NCBI GenBank assembly: GCA_040752395.1
Contig: JBFMHD010000016.1
Span: 1 to 21,102 of the forward strand
Length of the DNA: 21,102 nt
Origin: JBFMHD01 sp040752395 [NCBI: Candidatus Hydrogenedentota bacterium]
GTDB taxonomy: Bacteria; JBFMHD01
Reading direction: 5' to 3'
In this document: positions 1-8,927 of the stretch, piece after piece
Layout: the number at the start of each line of letters is the position of its first letter
Position numbering within the stretch: position 1 is the stretch's first letter
Translations under genes and position numbers: made by a program
The notes under the pieces: model-generated
Seen by the model: the letters and a program-made list of their open reading frames with translations, nothing else
Databases searched by the model: none
Told to the model about the DNA's origin: nothing

Positions 1-33
1 ATGGATAAATGGTGAAGGTTATGAGGGGTTACA

Positions 34-54
34 AAGTAAGAAGTAAGAGGTGAT
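34..54 (+). repeat. Purine heptamer repeat containing the dnaE Shine-Dalgarno-like site
   Basis: Two perfect AAGTAAG units (34-40 and 41-47) are followed by AGGTGAT (48-54), which is complementary to the usual 3' end of 16S rRNA. The third unit is itself seven bases long and keeps the phase, so the repeat and the ribosome binding site are fused. Spacing from AGGTGAT to the chosen dnaE ATG at 68 is 13 nt, longer than ideal. Bases 1-33 hold no recognisable gene; an ATG at 1 meets a stop after four codons. Confidence 0.5.
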
Positions 55-67
55 ACGAAACGAGTTT

Positions 68-3000
68 ATGAGTTTTGTGCATTTACACGTTCACAGTCAA
101 TTCAGTTTACTTGATGGTGCTATAAAATTTGAAGAGCTGATGGATAGGTGTCACAGGTTCGGGATGAAAAGCGTGGCTATTACTGACCACGGAAATATGT
201 TCGGAATTATCAAGTTTTATAAGATTGCCATAAATAACGGAATAAAACCAATAATAGGAACAGAAGTTTATTTAACTCCTAAATCAATGGAAGTGAAGCA
301 GGCTACGAAAGATAATAAAGAAAAGCTCTTTCATTTAACTCTTCTTGCTGAAAATATTGAAGGGTATAGAAATCTCTGCAGATTATCATCACTCTCTTAT
401 CTTAGAGGGTTTTATTACAAACCACGTCTGGACAAAGATACTTTAAGAAAATATTCAAAAGGCATAATAGCTCTATCTGGCTGTATGAATGGTGAGATAG
501 CATATTATATATTGCAGGATAAATTAGATATAGCAAAAGCTGTGCTGCTCGAGTATCTCGGGATATTTTCACATAATAATTTCTTTTTAGAAGTTATGAA
601 TCATAATCTTACTGAAGAGAAAAAAGTCTTCAGAGTGATGATGGAATTCCAGAAAGAGTTATCAGTAGAGATGGTGGCAACCAATGATTGCCATTATCTT
701 GAGAAGGATGATGCAAAAGCACATGACGTATTACTTGCGATACAGACTGGTAAAGACGTTAAAGAAGAAGATAGATTAAAGATGCCAAACAATGAATTCT
801 ACTTTAAATCCTGTGAGGAAATGAAAGAGATATTCAAAGATACTCCGTTAGCAATAAGAAATAGTTTAAAAATTGCTGATAGATGTTCAGTTGACTTTAA
901 TACCAAAACTTTTCATATACCAAAATATGATTTAACAGGCACAGGATTTAAACAGAGTAAAGAATATCTAAGAGCGCTGGTCTATGAGGGTCGAGACAAA
1001 AGATATGGGGATAATATTACTGAGGAAATTAATAAAAGAATAGAATATGAATTAAATATCATTTACAGGATGAATTTTGCAGATTATTTTTTAATTGTCT
1101 TTGATTTGATAAAATTTTGTAGAGACAATGGTATAGCTGTTGGACCGGGTCGAGGTTCGGCAGCAGGAAGTATAGTCGCTTATTGCTTATATATTACTGA
1201 TTTAGACCCGCTAAAATATAATCTGCTTTTTGAAAGATTCTTAAACCCTGATAGAATAAGTATGCCTGATATAGATATAGATTTTGAAGATGAACGAAGA
1301 GATGAAGCTACAAAATATCTTATAGAAAAATATGGTGAAGACAGAGTTGTAAAAGTGGCTACTTTTCAGAATTTAAAAGCAAGAAGGGCTATTAAAGAAG
1401 TGGGCCGCGTTATGGGTGTCCCATTTTCTGAGATGAATGAACTGACTAAACTCGTACCTGATGAACTTAATATCACTATTGAGCAGGCAATAAGTCGCGT
1501 CCCGAGATTAAAAGAACTTATAGAGAGTAATGAGATACAAGGCTCAATATTACAGATCGCCCAGAAACTTGAAGGACTGCCAGGATATCCATCAACCCAT
1601 CCCGCTGGTGTCGTTATCGGTGACGATCTGTTATTTGATTTAATACCTCTTTTTAAAGACTCGAAACGGGAAGAAATAACAAGTCAATATGAGAAAGATT
1701 CGCTCGAAGAAATAGGTTTGCTTAAAATGGATATCCTAGGTTTAAAAAATTTAAGCATTATAAAACATACATTAAAGTATATAAAAGAAAAGAGAGATAT
1801 AGATATTAACTGGAACGAGATAGGTTTAGAGGATAAAAAAACCTATGAATTATTATCAAATGGTGAGACCGCTGCCGTATTTCAGCTTGAATCCGATGGT
1901 ATGCGTGAATTATTAATTAGACTTAAACCAGAAACTTTTACAGATATTATAGCACTGATAGCATTATATCGACCAGGACCACTCGGGGGTAATGTGATTG
2001 AAGATTTTGTATTAAGAAAACACGGGAAAAAAGAGATAGAGTATTTTCATCCGTCTTTAGAACCTATTCTTAAAGAAACATACGGTATAATACTTTATCA
2101 AGAACAGGTAATGCAGATAGCAGGTGTTTTAGCAGGATTCAGTATGAGTCAGGCTGATAACTTACGAAAAGCGATGGCAAAAAAAATACCTGATGCTATG
2201 GAAAAATATAGAGATGAATTTACAACCAGAGCACAAAAGAATGGGATCTCAGAAGACGTTGCCTGGAATATATTTAATCTGATGGAGAATTTTGCGTCTT
2301 ATGGTTTTAATAAATCGCATTCTGCTGTCTATGCTGTTATAGCATTTCAAACAGCATATCTTAAGGCACATTATCCTGTAGAATTTATGACGGCTGTATT
2401 GAATAATGAGATAGGAGAGATAGAAAATATTGGTTATTATTTTAAGGAGTGTACAAGGATGGGGATCTCTGTATTAAAACCAGATGTAAATACAAGTGAG
2501 AGTCTCTTTGTAGCAGATAAGAATAAAATAAAATTTGGTTTAATAGCTATTAAAAACATAGGCAGAGGGTTCGGTGTATTAATTGAAGAAGCACGTGGGA
2601 ATAAAATATTTGAGTCTTTAGATGATTTTTTTAACAGAGTAAATCTTCAAGGCGTTAGTAAACGTGTCCTTGAGTCGCTTGTCTTAGCAGGCGCTTTTGA
2701 TTCGTTATACAAGAACAGGAAATCTCTATTTGATAGTTTAGAAGAAAGGCTTGATATAGTTCAAAAAACAAGACAGAGCAAAGATGATACCCAGGCCTCT
2801 ATTTTTGAATCGGCAACCGAGAAACCTACTATAACTTTTCCACCACTAAAAAAGACCGATGACTGGGATGAAATAACAAAACTAAAAAACGAAAAAGAGA
2901 TGCTTGGATTCTATCTCTCGGGACACCCAGTTAATAAATATAAAGAAAAATATTCTAATTTATATTTGAAAAGTATAGATGAGATATACAGGAACGGCAG

Positions 3001-3490
3001 CACAGGTGATTGGGCAGTGGTTTTATTAGAAGAAACAATCAGTAAAAAAGACAGAACTGGCCGTGAGATGGCAATAGTTTCTTTAAGTGACGAGAGTAGC
3101 AAAACAGAAGCACTGGTATTCTCAAGTTTGTATTCCCAAATAAAAAAATTGTTAACCATAAATAATATTTTGTTTTTTAAATTAAAGTATAACAAGGGGG
3201 ATATCTCAAAAAGAATGATTGTTGAAGATTGCATAAATCTTGAAAATATAGAAGATAATATTTCCAGATTAGGAATTAAAACTGATGCTCTCGATGAACA
3301 AACATCGGTCAGAATAAAAGAAGTGATAGAAAACTATAAGGGCAAAATACCTGTGAATATAAAATTTTTAGCCGAAGATAAAAAATATATCACAATAAAA
3401 ACAAACAAGAATGTCTATTATTCACAGGAGATAGTCAATAGATTAAAGAGTATCCTAAAGGATGCAGAAATAAAATGGATATTAATCTGA
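68..3490 (+). CDS. dnaE: DNA polymerase III alpha subunit (DnaE)
   Basis: This is the catalytic subunit of the replicative DNA polymerase (C-family), about 1140 residues, the usual DnaE length. An N-terminal PHP domain opens with H5-L-H7-V-H9 and contains ITDHGN and NDCHY. The palm carries PDIDIDF with D401 and D403, and LLKMDILGL with D555; these are the same residue numbers as the E. coli catalytic aspartates. Further signatures are GPGRGSAAGS, HPAGVVIG, LYRPGP and NKSHSAVYA. QASIF at 909-913 looks like the beta-clamp-binding motif, and an OB-fold follows (about 965-1050). The reading frame can be extended to a GTG at 50, but ATG 68 gives the family-typical start (MSFVHLHVHS) with AGGTGAT upstream. 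It converges on the nuo operon. No truncation or missing catalytic residue is seen. Identification is firm; the exact start is less so. Confidence 0.97.
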   Translation: MSFVHLHVHSQFSLLDGAIKFEELMDRCHRFGMKSVAITDHGNMFGIIKFYKIAINNGIKPIIGTEVYLTPKSMEVKQATKDNKEKLFHLTLLAENIEGYRNLCRLSSLSYLRGFYYKPRLDKDTLRKYSKGIIALSGCMNGEIAYYILQDKLDIAKAVLLEYLGIFSHNNFFLEVMNHNLTEEKKVFRVMMEFQKELSVEMVATNDCHYLEKDDAKAHDVLLAIQTGKDVKEEDRLKMPNNEFYFKSCEEMKEIFKDTPLAIRNSLKIADRCSVDFNTKTFHIPKYDLTGTGFKQSKEYLRALVYEGRDKRYGDNITEEINKRIEYELNIIYRMNFADYFLIVFDLIKFCRDNGIAVGPGRGSAAGSIVAYCLYITDLDPLKYNLLFERFLNPDRISMPDIDIDFEDERRDEATKYLIEKYGEDRVVKVATFQNLKARRAIKEVGRVMGVPFSEMNELTKLVPDELNITIEQAISRVPRLKELIESNEIQGSILQIAQKLEGLPGYPSTHPAGVVIGDDLLFDLIPLFKDSKREEITSQYEKDSLEEIGLLKMDILGLKNLSIIKHTLKYIKEKRDIDINWNEIGLEDKKTYELLSNGETAAVFQLESDGMRELLIRLKPETFTDIIALIALYRPGPLGGNVIEDFVLRKHGKKEIEYFHPSLEPILKETYGIILYQEQVMQIAGVLAGFSMSQADNLRKAMAKKIPDAMEKYRDEFTTRAQKNGISEDVAWNIFNLMENFASYGFNKSHSAVYAVIAFQTAYLKAHYPVEFMTAVLNNEIGEIENIGYYFKECTRMGISVLKPDVNTSESLFVADKNKIKFGLIAIKNIGRGFGVLIEEARGNKIFESLDDFFNRVNLQGVSKRVLESLVLAGAFDSLYKNRKSLFDSLEERLDIVQKTRQSKDDTQASIFESATEKPTITFPPLKKTDDWDEITKLKNEKEMLGFYLSGHPVNKYKEKYSNLYLKSIDEIYRNGSTGDWAVVLLEETISKKDRTGREMAIVSLSDESSKTEALVFSSLYSQIKKLLTINNILFFKLKYNKGDISKRMIVEDCINLENIEDNISRLGIKTDALDEQTSVRIKEVIENYKGKIPVNIKFLAEDKKYITIKTNKNVYYSQEIVNRLKSILKDAEIKWILI

Positions 3491-3510
3491 CTGCCTGTAT
3501 CCATTCAGTC

Positions 3511-3601
3511 AGAACGTGTGAAATAATCATCATTAATACCGGCTAACTCTTTTATTATCACCCCCTGTTTTCTAAAAAAGTCTAATTTTTTCACACGTTC
3601 T
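3511..3601. mobile_element. 91-bp MITE-like element with 13-bp terminal inverted repeats
   Basis: The left end AGAACGTGTGAAA (3511-3523) is a perfect inverted match to the right end TTTCACACGTTCT (3589-3601). Allowing one mismatch extends the match to about 16 of 17. CAGTC flanks both sides (3506-3510 and 3602-3606), as a 5-bp target duplication would. The interior has no open reading frame of note. A diverged left part of the same element lies at 13209-13255. A caveat is that the second copy is preceded by ACTG, which also matches the sequence just outside the right end here, so the true boundary may be a few bases further out. It could instead be a dispersed palindromic repeat or a transcript-processing hairpin downstream of dnaE. 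Confidence 0.55.
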
Positions 3602-3623
3602 CAGTCTTCAGTGGGATTCCGTA

Positions 3624-3730
3624 ATCTTGCTTCTTGCTTCTAAAGTATAAGTTCTACTGCACCAATAACTGAGGCTTTACAATTTTGAAACAGTAACCAA
3701 TCGGTTATAGTTGAAATTAAGAAGCAAGAT
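3624..3730. repeat. Dispersed intergenic repeat with heptamers and 12-bp inverted ends
   Basis: ATCTTGCTTCTT (3624-3635) is repeated perfectly inverted as AAGAAGCAAGAT (3719-3730), bounding 107 bp. The left end contains tandem CTTGCTT heptamers. Bases 3648-3673 are identical over 26 bp to 20465-20490 near the right of the window. A small stem TAACC/GGTTA (3694-3698 and 3703-3707) lies inside, without a T-run. With the neighbouring 91-bp element it fills most of the gap between the convergent dnaE and nuoN genes. I see no intrinsic terminator for either gene in this gap. Confidence 0.6.
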
Positions 3731-3766
3731 ATTCGGTTGGCTTGGGAAACTCGTGAGGGGATACAG

Positions 3767-5200
3767 TTAAAATATAGTTAAATATGCTGTATATGCTGAA
3801 TTTAGTAGTTTTGTTGGGAGAATACCTAAATATATATTGATAAATAATGAGATTATAATTACCAAAAAGCCGGATAGGGTTAAGAACGGATAGAACATAG
3901 GGACGTCTTCTTCACGCTCTTTATGCATAAACATAAAAACTATAACTCTTAAATAATAATACGCTGCTATGACTGAATTGATAAGCGCGATTATAACAGT
4001 GCAATATAAACTTGATTTTATACCAGCAGAGAAAATAATGAATTTTCCGATGAAGCCCGCAAACGGCGGGATACCGGTTAAAGATAATAAAAATACCGCC
4101 ATCGAGATAGCTAAAAACGGTCTTTTGTAAATAAGACCACGATATGCACCCAAACTACGACCGTATTCTTCATCCTCTGAATTCTCAAGACAACCAACTA
4201 TTGTAAACGCACCAAGATTGGCAAAAGTGTAAAATAATAGATAAAATAACATACCATAGCCACCAAGTATGTTATCGGATATTAAACCGATGAGAATATA
4301 TCCTGAATGAGCTATAGATGAAAAAGCAAGTAAACGCTTAATGTTATTCTGATTTATGGCACTTAGATTTCCAACAGTCATGGTAAAGATAGATATGAAA
4401 CTTAAAAGATATACTATATTTTTATTTGAGATTAATCTGTATGTTAAAAGAGCTAATAAACCATAAGCAGCTGATTTAACACCTGTGCTCATAAATGCCG
4501 TGGTTGGTGTCGGAGCACCATCATAGACATCAGCAGTCCAGAAATGGAATGGAAACGCCGAAATTTTAAAAAGTACACCGAAAATAATTAAAAGGATGCC
4601 TGCTAACTGTAAACCCGAATAAGTCTGAACATTTAAACTATCGATGCTTAATGAACCTGTCCATATATAATTTAGTGATATACCGTACAAAATAAAGCCT
4701 GCAGATATGCTGCCAAGTATAAGATACTTTATACCTGACTCTACACAGCGACTACTCTCTTTTAAATATGCACAAATAATATATATAGGAATAGACATAA
4801 GCTCTATACCTATATAGATATAAAGAAGATTCTTTGAAGAGACTAAAGTCATCATTCCGATTAAACTGAATAGCATACTTGAAGTATATACCCCACTAAA
4901 TTCGCGCATTAGACAGAAATATTGGTTCGCTGATAATAAAGATAAAATACCTGATATAATAAATAGTATCTTTAAATAAGTAGAATAAAATGTTAAATAA
5001 AAGTTATTATTAAAAGCAGGATAAAAATCTATTTTATGAAAAAACTCGCGTAATTGAAACCCAACAAATATTAAGCCCACTAAAGCAATAAAAGTAATGG
5101 GACCCTTCCATTGCCGAAATATAAAAACATCAAGTAATAGAATAATTAATGCTATCGCAAGAATGATAATTTCAGGTCTAATGACAAAAATTTCAGGCAT
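3767..5200 (-). CDS. nuoN: NADH-quinone oxidoreductase subunit N
   Basis: Membrane-arm antiporter-like subunit of respiratory complex I, helping couple quinone reduction to proton (or sodium) translocation. It has 477 residues, nearly all hydrophobic helices, and is a full-length NuoN. Residues expected for the half-channels are present: E133 in GIELMSIPIY, K212 in FKISAFPFHFW, K242 in MSTGVKSAAYG and K386 in AGFIGKF. The NuoN-specific DVYDGAPTPTTAF segment follows the first lysine. Last gene of the nuoAHJKLMN operon; its start is 3 nt past the nuoM stop, suggesting translational coupling, and no separate Shine-Dalgarno is obvious. Confidence 0.97.
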   Translation of the reverse strand: MPEIFVIRPEIIILAIALIILLLDVFIFRQWKGPITFIALVGLIFVGFQLREFFHKIDFYPAFNNNFYLTFYSTYLKILFIISGILSLLSANQYFCLMREFSGVYTSSMLFSLIGMMTLVSSKNLLYIYIGIELMSIPIYIICAYLKESSRCVESGIKYLILGSISAGFILYGISLNYIWTGSLSIDSLNVQTYSGLQLAGILLIIFGVLFKISAFPFHFWTADVYDGAPTPTTAFMSTGVKSAAYGLLALLTYRLISNKNIVYLLSFISIFTMTVGNLSAINQNNIKRLLAFSSIAHSGYILIGLISDNILGGYGMLFYLLFYTFANLGAFTIVGCLENSEDEEYGRSLGAYRGLIYKRPFLAISMAVFLLSLTGIPPFAGFIGKFIIFSAGIKSSLYCTVIIALINSVIAAYYYLRVIVFMFMHKEREEDVPMFYPFLTLSGFLVIIISLFINIYLGILPTKLLNSAYTAYLTIF

Positions 5201-5203
5201 AGA

Positions 5204-6655
5204 TTACTTTACATACTCTAAAATAGTCGTTTCAATTAGTTTTATAAAAGGTAAAGGATATAAACCTATAAGAAAAATAAAGGATACCAGAGGTACTAAA
5301 ACTATCCATTCCCTTATACTTAAATCTTTAAGATTTACATTATTACCTGTTGGTCTACCAAATATAACTTTTTGATTAACAAGTAATAGATACATAGCAG
5401 AGACAATAACGCCGAGCGATGCAAGGAAACCAGAAAGAGGATTGTATTTAAATCCGCCAACAAGACATAAGAATTCACCTATAAAACCGTTTGTGCCAGG
5501 TAATGCCATTGAAGCAAGGGTTGTTATAACGAATATACTCGAGTATCGCGGCATAGAAACTGCTAAACCATTAATATCAGCTATTTCTCTTGTATGTCTT
5601 CTCTCATAAATCATACCGACCAGAAGAAAGAGTAACCCGGTATTTATACCATGGTTTATCATCTGAATTATGCTGCCTGTTATACCCTGCAGATTAAATG
5701 AGAATACCCCAAGCATAACAAATCCGAGATGAGATACAGAAGAATACGCAACAAGCCGTTTCACATCGCTCTGTTTCATCGCAACAAGCCCACCAAAAAT
5801 AATCCCGATTATTGATAACCCAAGAATATAAGGCGCAAAATATTGCGATTCTTCCGGGAAAACAGGGATGGCGATCCTTAAAAAACCATAAACACCCATC
5901 TTTAAAAGTATCCCTGCAAGTATTACACTACCTGCTGTCGGAGCCTCTGTATGGGCATCAGGAAGCCAGGTATGAAATGGCCATAACGGAACTTTTATGG
6001 CAAAACCAAATGAGATAAATAAAAAGAATAATTTACCTAAGTGTGAGTGGGTATTGTAAAAATCAGGCAGATATAAAGATAATATACCTGTATGTTTGTA
6101 ATGAATAATATATAATGCGATAAGCCCAAAAAGTAAAAATACACTCCCTGCCATAGTAAATAAAAAGAATTTTATAGCTGCATAGATTCGATTCCCGCTA
6201 CCCCAGATACCAATAAATATAGCCATCGGTATTAACATAAATTCCCAGAATATGTAAAATAACAGAACATCAAGCGAGAGAAAAACACCTAACATAGCTG
6301 TCTCAAGTAAAAGTAATGATATATGAAAACTTTTAACTGATTTTGTTATGGCGCTGGAAGCTAAAACACAAATCGGGGAAAGAAAAACTGTGAGTAATAC
6401 AAGTAAGATACTTATACCATCAATCCCGAGATGATATTTAGCACCAAGATTAGGTATCCACTCTTTTATTTCTACAAGCTGGAACCCAGCAAGACTCGAA
6501 TCAAATAATATAAGTGTTCGTATCCCTGTAAATAAAGTAACAATAGTAAAAGCAAAGGCTATAGCTCTGATATGATACTCTTTTTCTTTTGGTAAAAATA
6601 ATAATACTATACTTCCTATAACAGGTAAAAAAATTAAAAGACTTAATATACCCAT
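5204..6655 (-). CDS. nuoM: NADH-quinone oxidoreductase subunit M
   Basis: Second antiporter-like subunit of the complex I membrane arm, 483 residues, polytopic. Diagnostic motifs are LGIDGISILLVLLTVFLSP near residue 77, FWEFMLIPM with E138, KVPLWPFHTWLPDAHTEAP with K221, LAGILLKMGVYG with K252, and NGFIGEF with E394. The glutamate in the last motif, where NuoL and NuoN carry lysine, is characteristic of NuoM. The ATG is preceded by AAGAGGCAAAAAGA, whose GAGG lies in a heptamer repeat in the 18-nt gap after nuoL. The gene is intact. Confidence 0.97.
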   Translation of the reverse strand: MGILSLLIFLPVIGSIVLLFLPKEKEYHIRAIAFAFTIVTLFTGIRTLILFDSSLAGFQLVEIKEWIPNLGAKYHLGIDGISILLVLLTVFLSPICVLASSAITKSVKSFHISLLLLETAMLGVFLSLDVLLFYIFWEFMLIPMAIFIGIWGSGNRIYAAIKFFLFTMAGSVFLLFGLIALYIIHYKHTGILSLYLPDFYNTHSHLGKLFFLFISFGFAIKVPLWPFHTWLPDAHTEAPTAGSVILAGILLKMGVYGFLRIAIPVFPEESQYFAPYILGLSIIGIIFGGLVAMKQSDVKRLVAYSSVSHLGFVMLGVFSFNLQGITGSIIQMINHGINTGLLFLLVGMIYERRHTREIADINGLAVSMPRYSSIFVITTLASMALPGTNGFIGEFLCLVGGFKYNPLSGFLASLGVIVSAMYLLLVNQKVIFGRPTGNNVNLKDLSIREWIVLVPLVSFIFLIGLYPLPFIKLIETTILEYVK

Positions 6656-6660
6656 TCTTT

Positions 6661-6674
6661 TTGCCTCTTGCCTC
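6661..6674. repeat. Two TTGCCTC heptamers in the nuoL-nuoM junction
   Basis: TTGCCTC occurs twice in tandem (6661-6667 and 6668-6674). Read on the coding minus strand this is (GAGGCAA)2. It overlaps the first base of the nuoL stop codon and supplies the purine-rich GAGG in front of nuoM. It belongs to the heptamer family seen elsewhere in this window and appears to have been co-opted as, or to have replaced, the native ribosome binding site. Confidence 0.5.
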
Positions 6675-8527
6675 TATAATATAATTACCAATATAATAAT
6701 CATCCCTGCTAATATAAATAATACGTAATGCCTTATATATCCTGTCTGCATAAGGTTTGTTAATAGACCTGTTAACTTAATAACAAGACCAGAGCCATTA
6801 ACAAATAAGCCATCAATTAAAAGGTCATCAATCTTGTTTTTAAACTCCAGCGAGAAACGGTTAACAGGTTTTACAATCAATTCATCATAAAATTCATCAA
6901 CGTAGTACTTATTGAATAAAAGAGTATAAAGTTTTAAGAATTTTTGTTTTATTCGAGAGGAAGAAATAATATTTTTCTGATAGATTAGAAAAGCTGTAAC
7001 AATACCAGCAAGACACACAACTACTGAGAGCAATTCAAGAAGGTGTTTTGTGGAGGATGGTAAAACAAAAGATGGCTCTGGTAGTACGCGTGATAAATAC
7101 TCTGGTATCGGGATATAACCTGCAATGATAGATAAAAGAGCGAGAATAATAAGAGGTATGGTCATTATATAAGGTGATTCATGGGTATGCTGTCTTTTTT
7201 CTCTGTCAAATCGCTCGGTTGTAAAGAATATGAGCATAATCATTCTGAAGATATAGAAAGCTGTGATGTATGCTGTAAAAAGGCCTGATAACCAGAGCAG
7301 ATATTTGCCAGAAGAAAAAGCTGAAATAAGTATCTTATCTTTGGAAAAGAAACCCGAAAGACCGGGAAAACCTGAGATAGCAAGCCCCGCAATAATAAAA
7401 GTCCAGAATGTATAAGGGGTGTATTTACTCAAGTTTCCCATTTTAAAAATATTCAATTCACCACTCAAAGAATGCATTACACTCCCGGCTGCTAAAAATA
7501 GAAGCCCTTTAAAAAAAGCATGGGTTGCAAGATGAAAGATTCCTGCAGAATAAGCACCGATACCACACGCGAAAAACATATAACCAAGCTGGCTTATTGT
7601 AGAATAAGCAAGTATTCGCTTCATATCGGTATTTGTTATGGCTATGGTCGCCGAGAAAAAAGCTGTTAAAACACCGGTAATTGCAACAAGATTCATAGCG
7701 CAGGGAGATAACCCGAAAAGAAAATTGCACCGAGCTACAAGATAAACACCAGCAGTAACCATTGTCGCAGCATGAATAAGCGCACTTACTGGCGTCGGAC
7801 CTTCCATAGCATCGGGTAACCAGATATATAACGGTATCTGAGCTGATTTCCCGATACAACCTAAAAATAAAAGAAAACATATTACAGTGATAATCACGGG
7901 ATTTATATTGTTAACGTGTTGAGATACGGTGATAAAATCAAGTACGCCAAAATTTAAGAAGATTAAAATTATGCCACATAAGAAACCAAAATCACCGATC
8001 CGATTTACTATAAATGCTTTCTTGCCTGCAAAAACAGGGGCTCTCTCCTTGTACCAGAACCCGATTAAAAGATATGAGCATAAACCAACACACTCCCAAC
8101 CAATAAACATCATAAGAAAATTATTGGCAGAAACAAGTAATAACATCGATAAAACAAATAAATTAAGATATATAAAAAATCGCACAAAACCTTCATCTTC
8201 TTTCATATATCCGATTGAATATATATGAACAACTAAAGAGACAGAGGTCACAACAAGAAGCATTACAATACTTAATGGATCAATAAGAAATGAGATTGAG
8301 ATATCTAAATTACCAACTCTAATCCAGGTATATAAATCTTTTGTCCACACCACATTTGACTGGCTATGATGAAAGAACAATATTGTTGATATAAGAAAAG
8401 ATAAAAATATCATTCCTGAGGCGATGTATCCTGCATACTTTTTAAATTTAAAACCAAAAAAAGTATTCCATAGAATACCTGTTAATGGGAAAAGCAATAC
8501 AAGAGCAGGATGAGATAAACACTCCAT
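6674..8527 (-). CDS. nuoL: NADH-quinone oxidoreductase subunit L
   Basis: Distal antiporter-like subunit of complex I, 617 residues, with the long C-terminal amphipathic extension typical of NuoL. Key motifs are IDPLSIVMLLVVTSVSLVVH (about 82-101), FIGWECVGLCSYLLIGFWY with E145, KSAQIPLYIWLPDAMEGPTPVSALIHAATM with K227 and H252, and SGFFSKDKIL with K396. The segment NKYYVDEFYDELIVKPV near residue 540 marks the start of the C-terminal lateral-helix region. The start codon follows GAGGATAACCATT, a good Shine-Dalgarno located at the end of nuoK; the gap to nuoK is 5 nt. All coupling residues are present, so this looks like a functional subunit. Confidence 0.97.
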   Translation of the reverse strand: MECLSHPALVLLFPLTGILWNTFFGFKFKKYAGYIASGMIFLSFLISTILFFHHSQSNVVWTKDLYTWIRVGNLDISISFLIDPLSIVMLLVVTSVSLVVHIYSIGYMKEDEGFVRFFIYLNLFVLSMLLLVSANNFLMMFIGWECVGLCSYLLIGFWYKERAPVFAGKKAFIVNRIGDFGFLCGIILIFLNFGVLDFITVSQHVNNINPVIITVICFLLFLGCIGKSAQIPLYIWLPDAMEGPTPVSALIHAATMVTAGVYLVARCNFLFGLSPCAMNLVAITGVLTAFFSATIAITNTDMKRILAYSTISQLGYMFFACGIGAYSAGIFHLATHAFFKGLLFLAAGSVMHSLSGELNIFKMGNLSKYTPYTFWTFIIAGLAISGFPGLSGFFSKDKILISAFSSGKYLLWLSGLFTAYITAFYIFRMIMLIFFTTERFDREKRQHTHESPYIMTIPLIILALLSIIAGYIPIPEYLSRVLPEPSFVLPSSTKHLLELLSVVVCLAGIVTAFLIYQKNIISSSRIKQKFLKLYTLLFNKYYVDEFYDELIVKPVNRFSLEFKNKIDDLLIDGLFVNGSGLVIKLTGLLTNLMQTGYIRHYVLFILAGMIIILVIIL

Positions 8528-8532
8528 AATGG

Positions 8533-8832
8533 TTATCCTCGTAATAACGAAATAGAATCGATATCAGTTGTGCCGGTTAACCGAGCCCACAGAATAGCAA
8601 GCGATAAACCAAGCGCTGCTTCAGCAGCTGAAATGGCTATAGTAAATAATACTATGATCTCACCATCAATGTTAGATACTAATCTGCTGCCAGCAACGAA
8701 TGAAATGTTACAGGCAGTAAGCATTAACTCTATGGACAGAAGAACAATGATGATATTCCGTCTTGTAAGAATACCGATTAATCCGATACAAAATAGTAAA
8801 AGACTTGTTCCGAAGACACAAACTAGAGACAT
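8533..8832 (-). CDS. nuoK: NADH-quinone oxidoreductase subunit K
   Basis: Small three-helix membrane subunit of complex I, 99 residues from the ATG at 8832, the usual NuoK length. IGILTRRNIIIVLLSIELML contains the conserved glutamate of the second helix, and the third helix carries AISAAEAALGLSLAILW with the second conserved glutamate. The frame can be extended upstream to a TTG at 8886 (18 more residues), but that start sits inside a heptamer repeat and gives a non-homologous hydrophilic leader. The ATG at 8832 is preceded by GAGGGG with 10 nt spacing. The true gap to nuoJ is therefore 95 nt, the widest in the operon. Confidence 0.93.
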   Translation of the reverse strand: MSLVCVFGTSLLLFCIGLIGILTRRNIIIVLLSIELMLTACNISFVAGSRLVSNIDGEIIVLFTIAISAAEAALGLSLAILWARLTGTTDIDSISLLRG

Positions 8833-8880
8833 AGGTTGAAGACCCCTCTGAAAAGCTGTAACTTTAGTAATCTTACATAG

Positions 8881-8894
8881 AAGCAAGAAGCAAG
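8881..8894. repeat. Two AAGCAAG heptamers in the nuoJ-nuoK gap
   Basis: AAGCAAG is present twice in tandem (8881-8887, 8888-8894). On the coding strand this reads CTTGCTTCTTGCTT, and with its flanks matches the heptamer core of the repeats at 3624 and 20436. It lies inside the operon between nuoJ and nuoK, where native spacing would be a few bases, and so looks like an insertion tolerated in the leader of nuoK. The remaining bases of the 95-nt gap show no other structure I can support. Confidence 0.5.
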
Positions 8895-8927
8895 ATAAAG
8901 AAACTAAAACCGAAGACCGGGGCGTTA

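Noticed and set aside
50-67. GTG start for dnaE at 50
   Set aside because: It overlaps the AGGTGAT ribosome binding sequence and adds six residues before the family-typical start.
5812-6018. Open frame on the plus strand opposite nuoM
   Set aside because: It lies antisense to conserved NuoM motifs and has no Shine-Dalgarno or recognisable product.
7509-7880. Cysteine-rich open frame on the minus strand inside nuoL
   Set aside because: It is an out-of-frame shadow of a long conserved gene, with no start signals or homology.
8833-8886. N-terminal extension of nuoK from a TTG at 8886
   Set aside because: It adds 18 residues unlike any NuoK and starts inside a heptamer repeat; ATG 8832 gives the normal 99-residue protein with GAGGGG upstream.
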